DNA of 64,000 nucleotides, from positions 3,162,001 through 3,226,000 of the forward strand of contig OZ059899.1 of assembly GCA_964057225.1 (NCBI GenBank). Direction: 5' to 3'. This DNA is from Auanema rhodensis. Lineage: Eukaryota > Nematoda > Chromadorea > Rhabditida > Rhabditidae. The notes beneath the pieces are model-generated. The model was not told the DNA's origin. It saw only the letters and a program-made list of their open reading frames with translations, and searched no databases. Positions 1 to 13,070 of the stretch are shown in pieces (the first letter of the stretch is position 1; the number at the start of each line of letters is the position of its first letter). The translations under genes were made by a program, and so were the position numbers.

Positions 1-39
1 TTTTTCGAAAAAATTTTTGTCAAAATGTTTTTGGAAGCA

Positions 40-67
40 ATGTTGAGTGTACATGGAAACTCAACAT
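40..67. repeat. Inverted repeat A of the monomer (9-bp arms, 10-nt loop)
   Basis: The arms ATGTTGAGT (40-48) and ACTCAACAT (59-67) are perfect reverse complements around the loop GTACATGGAA. I saw no change in either arm in the copies read. The only loop change noted (G49 to A, bases 16546 and 22162) sits on two copies of one duplicated block. The dyad recurs in every monomer at the same phase, including the last full one. Confidence 0.85.
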
Positions 68-151
68 ACACTAATGCATCATTTTTCAAACGATCATAAC
101 TAATTTTTGTATCAAGCGTTTTTCAATGTAGTATAGTGCATTCGATGCGGA

Positions 152-200
152 TTTTTAAGCTGCGTCGATCTGTGTTATCAGATTTGCGCTAGCTTAAAAA
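152..200. repeat. Inverted repeat B of the monomer (10-bp outer arms)
   Basis: TTTTTAAGCT (152-161) pairs with AGCTTAAAAA (191-200). The stem continues with GCG/CGC after a single bulged T190. Inside lies a second short stem, ATCTG/CAGAT (168-172 and 179-183), closing a 6-nt loop. Many monomers carry A158 to C, which breaks one outer pair with no compensating change at T194, so the fold is not strictly maintained. Confidence 0.75.
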
Positions 201-218
201 TGCACCGAGATATCAACT

Positions 219-240
219 GATATAAGTTCACACTTATATC
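219..240. repeat. Inverted repeat C of the monomer (8-bp arms, 6-nt loop)
   Basis: GATATAAG (219-226) and CTTATATC (233-240) are perfect reverse complements around TTCACA. The right arm is broken in a small group of monomers at 53.9-57.8 kb, where it reads CATATATACC. The dyad is otherwise retained at the same phase through the array apart from rare single changes, for example near 6892 and 36042. Confidence 0.8.
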
Positions 241-3200
241 CTCGATTTTCACCCTGAAGAAATAATTTTTTCGTTGAATAACATTGTCCATCGTCTTTGC
301 CTTGAAAAAAGGAATCTAAAAACATCTACTTTTTGCTAAATTATTTTGAAATTTTTCGAAAAAATTTTTGTCAAAATGTTTTTGGAAGCAATGTTGAGTG
401 TACATGGAAACTCAACATACACTAATGCATCATTTTTCAAAAGATCATAACTAATTTTTGACTCAAGCGTTTTTCAATGTAGTATAGTGCATTCGATGCG
501 GATTTTTACGCTGCGTCGATCTGTGTTATCAGATTTGCGCTAGCTTAAAAATGCACCGAGATATCAACTGATATAAGTTCACACTTATATCCTCGATTTT
601 CACCCTGAAGAATTAATTTTTTCGTTGAATAACATTGTCTATCGTCTTTGCTTTGAGAAATGGAATCTAAAAACATCTACTTTTTGCTAAATTATTTTGA
701 AATTTTTTGAAAAAATTTTTGTCAAAATGTTTTTGGAAGCAATGTTGAGTGTACATGGAAACTCAACATACACTAATGCATCATTTTTCAAAAGATCATA
801 ACTAATTTTTGTATCAAGCGTTTTTCAATGTAGTATAGTGCATTCGATGCGGATTTTTAAGCTGCGTCGATCTGTGTTATCAGATTTGCGCTAGCTTAAA
901 AATGCACCGATATATCAACTGATATAAGTTCACACTTATATCCTCGATTTTCACCCTGAAGAAATAATTTTTTCGTTGAATAACATTGTCCATCGTCTTT
1001 GCCTTGAAAAAAGGAATCTAAAAACATCTACTTTTTGCTAAATTATTTTGAAATTTTTTGAAAAAATTTTTGTCAAAATGTTTTTGGAAGCAATGTTGAG
1101 TGTACATGGAAACTCAACATACACTAATGCATCATTTTTCAAAAGATCATAACTAATTTTTGTATCAAGCGTTTTTCAATGTAGTATAGTGCATTCGATG
1201 CGGATTTTTAAGCTGCGTCGATCTGTGTTATCAGATTTGCGCTAGCTTAAAAATGCACCGAGATATCAACTGATATAAGTTCACACTTATATCCTCGATT
1301 TTCACCCTGAAGAAATAATTTTTTCGTTGAATAACATTGTCCATCGTCTTTGCCTTGAAAAAAGGAATCTAAAAACATCTACTTTTTGCTAAATTATTTT
1401 GAAATTTTTCGAAAAAATTTTTGTCAAAATGTTTTTGGAAGCAATGTTGAGTGTACATGGAAACTCAACATACACTAATGCATCATTTTTCAAACGATCA
1501 TAACTAATTTTTGTATCAAGCGTTTTTCAATGTAGTATAGTGCATTCGATGCGGATTTTTAAGCTGCGTCGATCTGTGTTATCAGATTTGCGCTAGCTTA
1601 AAAATGCACCGAGATATCAACTGATATAAGTTCACACTTATATCCTCGATTTTCACCCTGAAGAAATAATTTTTTCGTTGAATAACATTGTCCATCGTCT
1701 TTGCCTTGAAAAAAGGAATCTAAAAACATCTACTTTTTGCTAAATTATTTTGAAATTTTTCGAAAAAATTTTTGTCAAAATGTTTTTGGAAGCAATGTTG
1801 AGTGTACATGGAAACTCAACATACACTAATGCATCATTTTTCAAAAGATCATAACTAATTTTTGACTCAAGCGTTTTTCAATGTAGTATAGTGCATTCGA
1901 TGCGGATTTTTACGCTGCGTCGATCTGTGTTATCAGATTTGCGCTAGCTTAAAAATGCACCGAGATATCAACTGATATAAGTTCACACTTATATCCTCGA
2001 TTTTCACCCTGAAGAAATAATTTTTTCGTTGAATAACATTGTCCATCGTCTTTGCCTTGAAAAAAGGAATCTAAAAACATCTACTTTTTGCTAAATTATT
2101 TTGAAATTTTTCGAAAAAATTTTTGTCAAAATGTTTTTGGAAGCAATGTTGAGTGTACATGGAAACTCAACATACACTAATGCATCATTTTTCAAACGAT
2201 CATAACTAATTTTTGTATCAAGCGTTTTTCAATGTAGTATAGTGCATGCGATGCGGATTTTTAAGCTGCGTCGATCTGTGTTATCAGATTTGCGCTAGCT
2301 TAAAAATGCACCGAGATATCAACTGATATAAGTTCACACTTATATCCTCGATTTTCACCCTGAAGAAATAATTTTTTCGTTGAATAACATTGTCCATCGT
2401 CTTTGCCTTGAAAAAAGGAATCTAAAAACATCTCTTTTTTGCTAAATTATTTTGAAATTTTTCGAAAAAATTTTTGTCAAAATGTTTTTGGAAGCAATGT
2501 TGAGTGTACATGGAAACTCAACATACACTAATGCATCATTTTTCAAAAGATCATAACTAATTTTTGTATCAAGCGTTTTTCAATGTAGTATAGTGCATTC
2601 GATCCGGATTTTTAAGCTGCGTCGATCTGTGTTATCAGATTTGCGCTAGCTTAAAAATGCACCGAGATATCAACTGATATAAGTTCACACTTATATCCTC
2701 GATTTTCACCCTGAAGAAATAATTTTTTCGTTGAATAACATTGTCCATCGTCTTTGCCTTGAAAAAAGGAATCTAAAAACATCTACTTTTTGCTAAATTA
2801 TTTTGAAATTTTTCGAAAAAATTTTTGTCAAAATGTTTTTGGAAGCAATGTTGAGTGTACATGGAAACTCAACATACACTAATGCATCATTTTTCAAAAG
2901 ATCATAACTAATTTTTGACTCAAGCGTTTTTCAATGTAGTATAGTGCATTCGATGCGGATTTTTACGCTGCGTCGATCTGTGTTATCAGATTTGCGCTAG
3001 CTTAAAAATGCACCGAGATATCAACTGATATAAGTTCACACTTATATCCTCGATTTTCACCCTGAAGAAATAATTTTTTCGTTGAATAACATTGTCCATC
3101 GTCTTTGCCTTGAGAAAAGGAATCTAAAAACATCTACTTTTTGCTAAATTATTTTGAAATTTTTCGAAAAAATTTTTGTCAAAATGTTTTTGGAAGCAAT

Positions 3201-6200
3201 GTTGAGTGTACATGGAAACTCAACATACACTAATGCATCATTTTTCAAACGATCATAACTAATTTTTGTATTAAGCGTTTCTCAATGTAGTATAGTGCAT
3301 TCGATGCGGATTTTTAAGCTGCGTCGATCTGTGTTATCAGATTTGCGCTAGCTTAAAAATGCACCGAGATATCAACTGATATAAGTTCACACTTATATCC
3401 TCGATTTTCACCCTGAAGAAATAATTTTTTCGTTGAATAACATTGTCCATCGTCTTTGCCTTGAAAAAAGGAATCTAAAAACATCTACTTTTTGCTAAAT
3501 TATTTTGAAATTTTTCGAAAAAATTTTTGTCAAAATGTTTTTGGAAGCAATGTTGAGTGTACATGGAAACTCAACATACACTAATGCATCATTTTTCAAA
3601 AGATCATAACTAATTTTTGACTCAAGCGTTTTTCAATGTAGTATAGTGCATTCGATGCGGATTTTTACGCTGCGTCGATCTGTGTTATCAGATTTGCGCT
3701 AGCTTAAAAATGCACCGAGATATCAACTGATATAAGTTCACACTTATATCCTCGATTTTCACCCTGAAGAAATAATTTTTTCGTTGAATAACATTGTCCA
3801 TCGTCTTTGCCTTGAAAAAAGGAATCTAAAAACATCTACTTTTTGCTAAATTATTTTGAAATTTTTCGAAAAAATTTTTGTCAAAATGTTTTTGGAAGCA
3901 ATGTTGAGTGTACATGGAAACTCAACATACACTAATGCATCATTTTTCAAACGATCATAACTAATTTTTGTATTAAGCGTTTCTCAATGTAGTATAGTGC
4001 ATTCGATGCGGATTTTTAAGCTGCGTCGATCTGTGTTATCAGATTTGCGCTAGCTTAAAAATGCACCGAGATATCAACTGATATAAGTTCACACTTATAT
4101 CCTCGATTTTCACCCTGAAGAAATAATTTTTTCGTTGAATAACATTGTCCATCGTCTTTGCCTTGAAAAAAGGAATCTAAAAACATCTACTTTTTGCTAA
4201 ATTATTTTGAAATTTTTCGAAAAAATTTTTGTCAAAATGTTTTTGGAAGCAATGTTGAGTGTACATGGAAACTCAACATACACTAATGCATCATTTTTCA
4301 AAAGATCATAACTAATTTTTGTATCAAGCGTTTTTCAATGTAGTATAGTGCATTCGATGCGGATTTTTACGCTGCGTCGATCTGTGTTATCAGATTTGCG
4401 CTAGCTTAAAAATGCACCGATATATCAACTGATATAAGTTCACACTTATATCCTCGATTTTCACCCTGAAGAAATAATTTTTTCGTTGAATAACATTGTC
4501 CATCGTCTTTGCCTTGAAAAAAGGAATCTAAAAACATCTACTTTTTGCTAAATTATTTTGAAATTTTTCGAAAAAATTTTTGTCAAAATGTTTTTGGAAG
4601 CAATGTTGAGTGTACATGGAAACTCAACATACACTAATGCATCATTTTTCAAAAGATCATAACTAATTTTTGTATCAAGCGTTTTTCAATGTAGTATAGT
4701 GCATTCGATCCGGATTTTTAAGCTGCGTCGATCTGTGTTATCAGATTTGCGCTAGCTTAAAAATGCACCGAGATATCAACTGATATAAGTTCACACTTAT
4801 ATCCTCGATTTTCACCCTGAAGAAATAATTTTTTCGTTGAATAACATTGTCCATCGTCTTTGCCTTGAAAAAAGGAATCTAAAAACATCTACTTTTTGCT
4901 AAATTATTTTGAAATTTTTCGAAAAAATTTTTGTCAAAATGTTTTTGGAAGCAATGTTGAGTGTACATGGAAACTCAACATACACTAATGCATCATTTTT
5001 CAAAAGATCATAACTAATTTTTGACTCAAGCGTTTTTCAATGTAGTATAGTGCATTCGATGCGGATTTTTACGCTGCGTCGATCTGTGTTATCAGATTTG
5101 CGCTAGCTTAAAAATGCACCGAGATATCAACTGATATAAGTTCACACTTATATCCTCGATTTTCACCCTGAAGAAATAATTTTTTCGTTGAATAACATTG
5201 TCCATCGTCTTTGCCTTGAAAAAAGGAATCTAAAAACATCTACTTTTTGCTAAATTATTTTGAAATTTTTCGAAAAAATTTTTGTCAAAATGTTTTTGGA
5301 AGCAATGTTGAGTGTACATGGAAACTCAACATACACTAATGCATCATTTTTCAAAAGATTATAACTAATTTTTGTATCAAGCGTTTTTCAATGTAGTATA
5401 GTGCATTCGATGCGGATTTTTACGCTGCGTCGATCTGTGTTATCAGATTTGCGCTAGCTTAAAAATGCACCGAGATATCAACTGATATAAGTTCACACTT
5501 ATATCCTCGATTTTCACCCTGAAGAATTAATTTTTTCGTTGAATAACATTGTCCATCGTCTTTGCCTTGAAAAATGGAATCTTAAAACATCTACTTTTTG
5601 CTAAATTATTTTGAAATTTTTCGAAAAAATTTTTGTCAAAATGTTTTTGGAAGCAATGTTGAGTGTACATGGAAACTCAACATACACTAATGCATCATTT
5701 TTCAAACGATCATAACTAATTTTTGTATTAAGCGTTTCTCAATGTAGTATAGTGCATTCGATGCGGATTTTTAAGCTGCGTCGATCTGTGTTATCAAATT
5801 TGCGCTAGCTTAAAAATGCACCGAGATATCAACTGATATAAGTTCACACTTATATCCTCGATTTTCACCCTGAAGAAATAATTTTTTTGTTGAATAACAT
5901 TGTCCATCGTCTTTGCCTTGAAAAAAGGAATCTAAAAACATCTACTTTTTGCTAAATTATTTTGAAATTTTTCGAAAAAATTTTTGTCAAAATGTTTTTG
6001 GAAGCAATGTTGAGTGTACATGGAAACTCAACATACACTAATGCATCATTTTTCAAACGATCATAACTAATTTTTGTATCAAGCGTTTTTCAATGTAGTA
6101 TAGTGCATTCGATGCGAATTTTTAAGCTGCGTCGATCTGTGTTATCAGATTTGCGCTAGCTTAAAAATGCACCGAGATATCAACTGATATAAGTTCACAC

Positions 6201-9120
6201 TTATATCCTCGATTTTCACCCTGAAGAATTAATTTTTTCGTTGAATAACATTGTCTATCGTCTTTGCTTTGAGAAATGGAATCTAAAAACATCTACTTTT
6301 TGCTAAATTATTTTGAAATTTTTTGAAAAAATTTTTGTCAAAATGTTTTTGGAAGCAATGTTGAGTGTACATGGAAACTCAACATACACTAATGCATCAT
6401 TTTTCAAAAGATCATAACTAATTTTTGTATCAAGCGTTTTTCAATGTAGTATAGTGCATTCGATGCGGATTTTTAAGCTGCGTCGATCTGTGTTATCAGA
6501 TTTGCGCTAGCTTAAAAATGCACCGAGATATCAACTGATATAAGTTCACACTTATATCCTCGATTTTCACCCTGAAGAATTAATTTTTTCGTTGAATAAC
6601 ATTGTCTATCGTCTTTGCCTTGAGAAATGGAATCTAAAAACATCTACTTTTTGCTAAATTATTTTGAAATTTTTCGAAAAAATTTTTGTCAAAATGTTTT
6701 TGGAAGCAATGTTGAGTGTACATGGAAACTCAACATACACTAATGCATCATTTTTCAAAAGATCATAACTAATTTTTGTATCAAGCGTTTTTCAATGTAG
6801 TATAGTGCATTCGATGCGGATTTTTACGCTGCGTCGATCTGTCTTATCAGATTTGCGCTAGCTTAAAAATGCACCGATATATCAACTGATATGAGTTCAC
6901 ACTTATATCCTCGATTTTCACCCTGAAGAAATAATTTTTTCGTTGAATAACATTGTCCATCGTCTTTGCCTTGAAAAAAGGAATCTAAAAACATCTACTT
7001 TTTGCTAAATTATTTTGAAATTTTTCGAAAAAATTTTTGTCAAAATGTTTTTGGAAGCAATGTTGAGTGTACATGGAAACTCAACATACACTAATGCATC
7101 ATTTTTCAAACGATCATAACTAATTTGTATATCAGCGTTTTTCAATGTAGTATAGTGCATTCGATGCGGATTTTTAAGCTGCGTCGATCTGTGTTATCAG
7201 ATTTGCGCTAGCTTAAAAATGCACCGAGATATCAACTGATATAAGTTCACACTTATATCCTCGATTTTCACCCTGAAGAAATAATTTTTTCGTTGAATAA
7301 CATTGTCCATCGTCTTTGCCTTGAAAAAAGGAATCTAAAAACATCTACTTTTTGCTAAATTATTTTGAAATTTTTCGAAAAAATTTTTGTCAAAATGTTT
7401 TTGGAAGCAATGTTGAGTGTACATGGAAACTCAACATACACTAATGCATCATTTTTCAAAAGATCATAACTAATTTTTGACTCAAGCGTTTTTCAATGTA
7501 GTATAGTGCATTCGATGCGGATTTTTACGCTGCGTCGATCTGTGTTATCAGATTTGCGCTAGCTTAAAAATGCACCGAGATATCAACTGATATAAGTTCA
7601 CACTTATATCCTCGATTTTCACCCTGAAGAATTAATTTTTTCGTTGAATAACATTGTCTATCGTCTTTGCTTTGAGAAATGGAATCTAAAAACATCTACT
7701 TTTTGCTAAATTATTTTGAAATTTTTTGAAAAAATTTTTGTCAAAATGTTTTTGGAAGCAATGTTGAGTGTACATGGAAACTCAACATACACTAATGCAT
7801 CATTTTTCAAAAGATCATAACTAATTTTTGTATCAAGCGTTTTTCAATGTAGTATAGTGCATTCGATGCGGATTTTTAAGCTGCGTCGATCTGTGTTATC
7901 AGATTTGCGCTAGCTTAAAAATGCACCGATATATCAACTGATATAAGTTCACACTTATATCCTCGATTTTCACCCTGAAGAAATAATTTTTTCGTTGAAT
8001 AACATTGTCCATCGTCTTTGCCTTGAAAAAAGGAATCTAAAAACATCTACTTTTTGCTAAATTATTTTGAAATTTTTCGAAAAAATTTTTGTCAAAATGT
8101 TTTTGGAAGCAATGTTGAGTGTACATGGAAACTCAACATACACTAATGCATCATTTTTCAAACGATCATAACTAATTTTTGTATCAAGCGTTTTTCAATG
8201 TAGTATAGTGCATTCGATGCGGATTTTTAAGCTGCGTCGATCTGTGTTATCAGATTTGCGCTAGCTTAAAAATGCACCGAGATATCAACTGATATAAGTT
8301 CACACTTATATCCTCGATTTTCACCCTGAAGAAATAATTTTTTCGTTGAATAACATTGTCCATCGTCTTTGCCTTGAAAAAAGGAATCTAAAAACATCTA
8401 CTTTTTGCTAAATTATTTTGAAATTTTTCGAAAAAATTTTTGTCAAAATGTTTTTGGAAGCAATGTTGAGTGTACATGGAAACTCAACATACACTAATGC
8501 ATCATTTTTCAAAAGATCATAACTAATTTTTGACTCAAGCGTTTTTCAATGTAGTATAGTGCATTCGATGCGGATTTTTACGCTGCGTCGATCTGTGTTA
8601 TCAGATTTGCGCTAGCTTAAAAATGCACCGAGATATCAACTGATATAAGTTCACACTTATATCCTCGATTTTCACCCTGAAGAAATAATTTTTTCGTTGA
8701 ATAACATTGTCCATCGTCTTTGCCTTGAAAAAAGGAATCTAAAAACATCTACTTTTTGCTAAATTATTTCGAAATTTTTCGAAAAAATTTTTGTCAAAAT
8801 GTTTTTGGAAGCAATGTTGAGTGTACATGGAAACTCAACATACACTAATGCATCATTTTTCAAAAGATCATAACTAATTTTTGTATCAAGCGTTTTTCAA
8901 TGTAGTATAGTGCATTCGATGCGGATTTTTACGCTGCGTCGATCTGTGTTATCAGATTTGCGCTAGCTTAAAAATGCACCGAGATATCAACTGATATAAG
9001 TTCACACTTATATCCTCGATTTTCACCCTGAAGAAATAATTTTTTCGTTGAATAACATTGTCCATCGTCTTTGCCTTGAAAAAAGGAATCTAAAAACATC
9101 TACTTTTTGCTAAATTATTT

Positions 9121-12100
9121 TGAAATTTTTCGAAAAAATTTTTGTCAAAATGTTTTTGGAAGCAATGTTGAGTGTACATGGAAACTCAACATACACTAAT
9201 GCATCATTTTTCAAACGATCATAACTAATTTTTGTATCAAGCGTTTTTCAATGTAGTATAGTGCATGCGATGCGGATTTTTAAGCTGCGTCGATCTGTGT
9301 TATCAGATTTGCGCTAGCTTAAAAATGCACCGAGATATCAACTGATATAAGTTCACACTTATATCCTCGATTTTCACCCTGAAGAAATAATTTTTTCGTT
9401 GAATAACATTGTCCATCGTCTTTGCCTTGAAAAAAGGAATCTAAAAACATCTACTTTTTGCTAAATTATTTTGAAATTTTTCGAAAAAATTTTTGTCAAA
9501 ATGTTTTTGGAAGCAATGTTGAGTGTACATGGAAACTCAACATACACTAATGCATCATTTTTCAAAAGATCATAACTAATTTTTGTATCAAGCGTTTTTC
9601 AATGTAGTATAGTGCATTCGATCCGGATTTTTAAGCTGCGTCGATCTGTGTTATCAGATTTGCGCTAGCTTAAAAATGCACCGAGATATCAACTGATATA
9701 AGTTCACACTTATATCCTCGATTTTCACCCTGAAGAAATAATTTTTTCGTTGAATAACATTGTCCATCGTCTTTGCCTTGAAAAAAGGAATCTAAAAACA
9801 TCTACTTTTTGCTAAATTATTTTGAAATTTTTCGAAAAAATTTTTGTCAAAATGTTTTTGGAAGCAATGTTGAGTGTACATGGAAACTCAACATACACTA
9901 ATGCATCATTTTTCAAAAGATCATAACTAATTTTTGACTCAAGCGTTTTTCAATGTAGTATAGTGCATGCGATGCGGATTTTTAAGCTGCGTCGATCTGT
10001 GTTATCAGATTTGCGCTAGCTTAAAAATGCACCGAGATATCAACTGATATAAGTTCACACTTATATCCTCGATTTTCACCCTGAAGAAATAATTTTTTCG
10101 TTGAATAACATTGTCCATCGTCTTTGCCTTGAAAAAAGGAATCTAAAAACATCTACTTTTTGCTAAATTATTTTGAAATTTTTCGAAAAAATTTTTGTCA
10201 AAATGTTTTTGGAAGCAATGTTGAGTGTACATGGAAACTCAACATACACTAATGCATCATTTTTCAAAAGATCATAACTAATTTTTGTATCAAGCGTTTT
10301 TCAATGTAGTATAGTGCATTCGATCCGGATTTTTAAGCTGCGTCGATCTGTGTTATCAGATTTGCGCTAGCTTAAAAATGCACCGAGATATCAACTGATA
10401 TAAGTTCACACTTATATCCTCGATTTTCACCCTGAAGAAATAATTTTTTCGTTGAATAACATTGTCCATCGTCTTTGCCTTGAAAAAAGGAATCTAAAAA
10501 CATCTACTTTTTGCTAAATTATTTTGAAATTTTTCGAAAAAATTTTTGTCAAAATGTTTTTGGAAGCAATGTTGAGTGTACATGGAAACTCAACATACAC
10601 TAATGCATCATTTTTCAAACGATCATAACTAATTTTTGTATCAAGCGTTTTTCAATGTAGTATAGTGCATGCGATGCGGATTTTTAAGCTGCGTCGATCT
10701 GTGTTATCAGATTTGCGCTAGCTTAAAAATGCACCGAGATATCAACTGATATAAGTTCACACTTATATCCTCGATTTTCACCCTGAAGAAATAATTTTTT
10801 CGTTGAATAACATTGTCCATCGTCTTTGCCTTGAAAAAAGGAATCTAAAAACATCTACTTTTTGCTAAATTATTTTGAAATTTTTCGAAAAAATTTTTGT
10901 CAAAATGTTTTTGGAAGCAATGTTGAGTGTACATGGAAACTCAACATACACTAATGCATCATTTTTCAAAAGATCATAACTAATTTTTGTATCAAGCGTT
11001 TTTCAATGTAGTATAGTGCATTCGATCCGGATTTTTAAGCTGCGTCGATCTGTGTTATCAGATTTGCGCTAGCTTAAAAATGCACCGAGATATCAACTGA
11101 TATAAGTTCACACTTATATCCTCGATTTTCACCCTGAAGAAATAATTTTTTCGTTGAATAACATTGTCCATCGTCTTTGCCTTGAAAAAAGGAATCTAAA
11201 AACATCTACTTTTTGCTAAATTATTTTGAAATTTTTCGAAAAAATTTTTGTCAAAATGTTTTTGGAAGCAATGTTGAGTGTACATGGAAACTCAACATAC
11301 ACTAATGCATCATTTTTCAAAAGATCATAACTAATTTTTGACTCAAGCGTTTTTCAATGTAGTATAGTGCATGCGATGCGGATTTTTAAGCTGCGTCGAT
11401 CTGTGTTATCAGATTTGCGCTAGCTTAAAAATGCACCGAGATATCAACTGATATAAGTTCACACTTATATCCTCGATTTTCACCCTGAAGAAATAATTTT
11501 TTCGTTGAATAACATTGTCCATCGTCTTTGCCTTGAAAAAAGGAATCTAAAAACATCTACTTTTTGCTAAATTATTTTGAAATTTTTCGAAAAAATTTTT
11601 GTCAAAATGTTTTTGGAAGCAATGTTGAGTGTACATGGAAACTCAACATACACTAATGCATCATTTTTCAAAAGATCATAACTAATTTTTGTATCAAGCG
11701 TTTTTCAATGTAGTATAGTGCATTCGATCCGGATTTTTAAGCTGCGTCGATCTGTGTTATCAGATTTGCGCTAGCTTAAAAATGCACCGAGATATCAACT
11801 GATATAAGTTCACACTTATATCCTCGATTTTCACCCTGAAGAAATAATTTTTTCGTTGAATAACATTGTCCATCGTCTTTGCCTTGAAAAAAGGAATCTA
11901 AAAACATCTACTTTTTGCTAAATTATTTTGAAATTTTTCGAAAAAATTTTTGTCAAAATGTTTTTGGAAGCAATGTTGAGTGTACATGGAAACTCAACAT
12001 ACACTAATGCATCATTTTTCAAAAGATCATAACTAATTTTTGACTCAAGCGTTTTTCAATGTAGTATAGTGCATTCGATGCGGATTTTTACGCTGCGTCG

Positions 12101-13070
12101 ATCTGTGTTATCAGATTTGCGCTAGCTTAAAAATGCACCGAGATATCAACTGATATAAGTTCACACTTATATCCTCGATTTTCACCCTGAAGAAATAATT
12201 TTTTCGTTGAATAACATTGTCCATCGTCTTTGCCTTGAAAAAAAGGAATCTAAAAACATCTACTTTTTGCTAAATTATTTTGAAATTTTTCGAAAAAATT
12301 TTTGTCAAAATGTTTTTGGAAGCAATGTTGAGTGTACATGGAAACTCAACATACACTAATGCATCATTTTTCAAACGATCATAACTAATTTTTGTATTAA
12401 GCGTTTCTCAATGTAGTATAGTGCATTCGATGCGGATTTTTAAGCTGCGTCGATCTGTGTTATCAGATTTGCGCTAGCTTAAAAATGCACCGAGATATCA
12501 ACTGATATAAGTTCACACTTATATCCTCGATTTTCACCCTGAAGAAATAATTTTTTCGTTGAATAACATTGTCCATCGTCTTTGCCTTGAAAAAAGGAAT
12601 CTAAAAACATCTACTTTTTGCTAAATTATTTTGAAATTTTTCGAAAAAATTTTTGTCAAAATGTTTTTGGAAGCAATGTTGAGTGTACATGGAAACTCAA
12701 CATACACTAATGCATCATTTTTCAAAAGATCATAACTAATTTTTGTATCAAGCGTTTTTCAATGTAGTATAGTGCATTCGATGCGGATTTTTACGCTGCG
12801 TCGATCTGTGTTATCAGATTTGCGCTAGCTTAAAAATGCACCGATATATCAACTGATATAAGTTCACACTTATATCCTCGATTTTCACCCTGAAGAAATA
12901 ATTTTTTCGTTGAATAACATTGTCCATCGTCTTTGCCTTGAAAAAAGGAATCTAAAAACATCTACTTTTTGCTAAATTATTTTAAAATTTTTCGAAAAAA
13001 TTTTTGTCAAAATGTTTTTGGAAGCAATGTTGAGTGTACATGGAAACTCAACATACACTAATGCATCATT
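9121..13070. repeat. Duplicated multi-monomer block, first copy (46-monomer shift)
   Basis: This run of about 11 monomers reappears at about 25267-29216. Both copies have the same order of variant monomers, alternating GATCCGG and CATGCGATG types. Both share a private one-base A insertion (near 12241 and 28388). The shift is 16146 bp, or 46 monomers. Ends are approximate because flanking monomers are themselves similar. Confidence 0.8.

Larger units (their letters stand above)
1..351. repeat. Representative satellite monomer
   Basis: This is the first complete monomer and serves as reference for variant positions. By hand count it has 57 C and 53 G in 351 bases (31% G+C) and 12 CpG dinucleotides, above the 8.6 expected from base composition. 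It contains a TTTTTCGAAAAA palindrome at 1-12 and three inverted repeats (40-67, 152-200, 219-240). No half-length or third-length internal period was visible. The monomer length is about two nucleosome repeats. Confidence 0.95.

Noticed and set aside
269-285. Possible CENP-B box (TTTCGTTGAATAACATT) in each monomer
   Set aside because: Only the first half (TTTCGTTG) agrees with the box. The required CGGG near the 3' end is absent, and no other part of the monomer has both halves at the right spacing.
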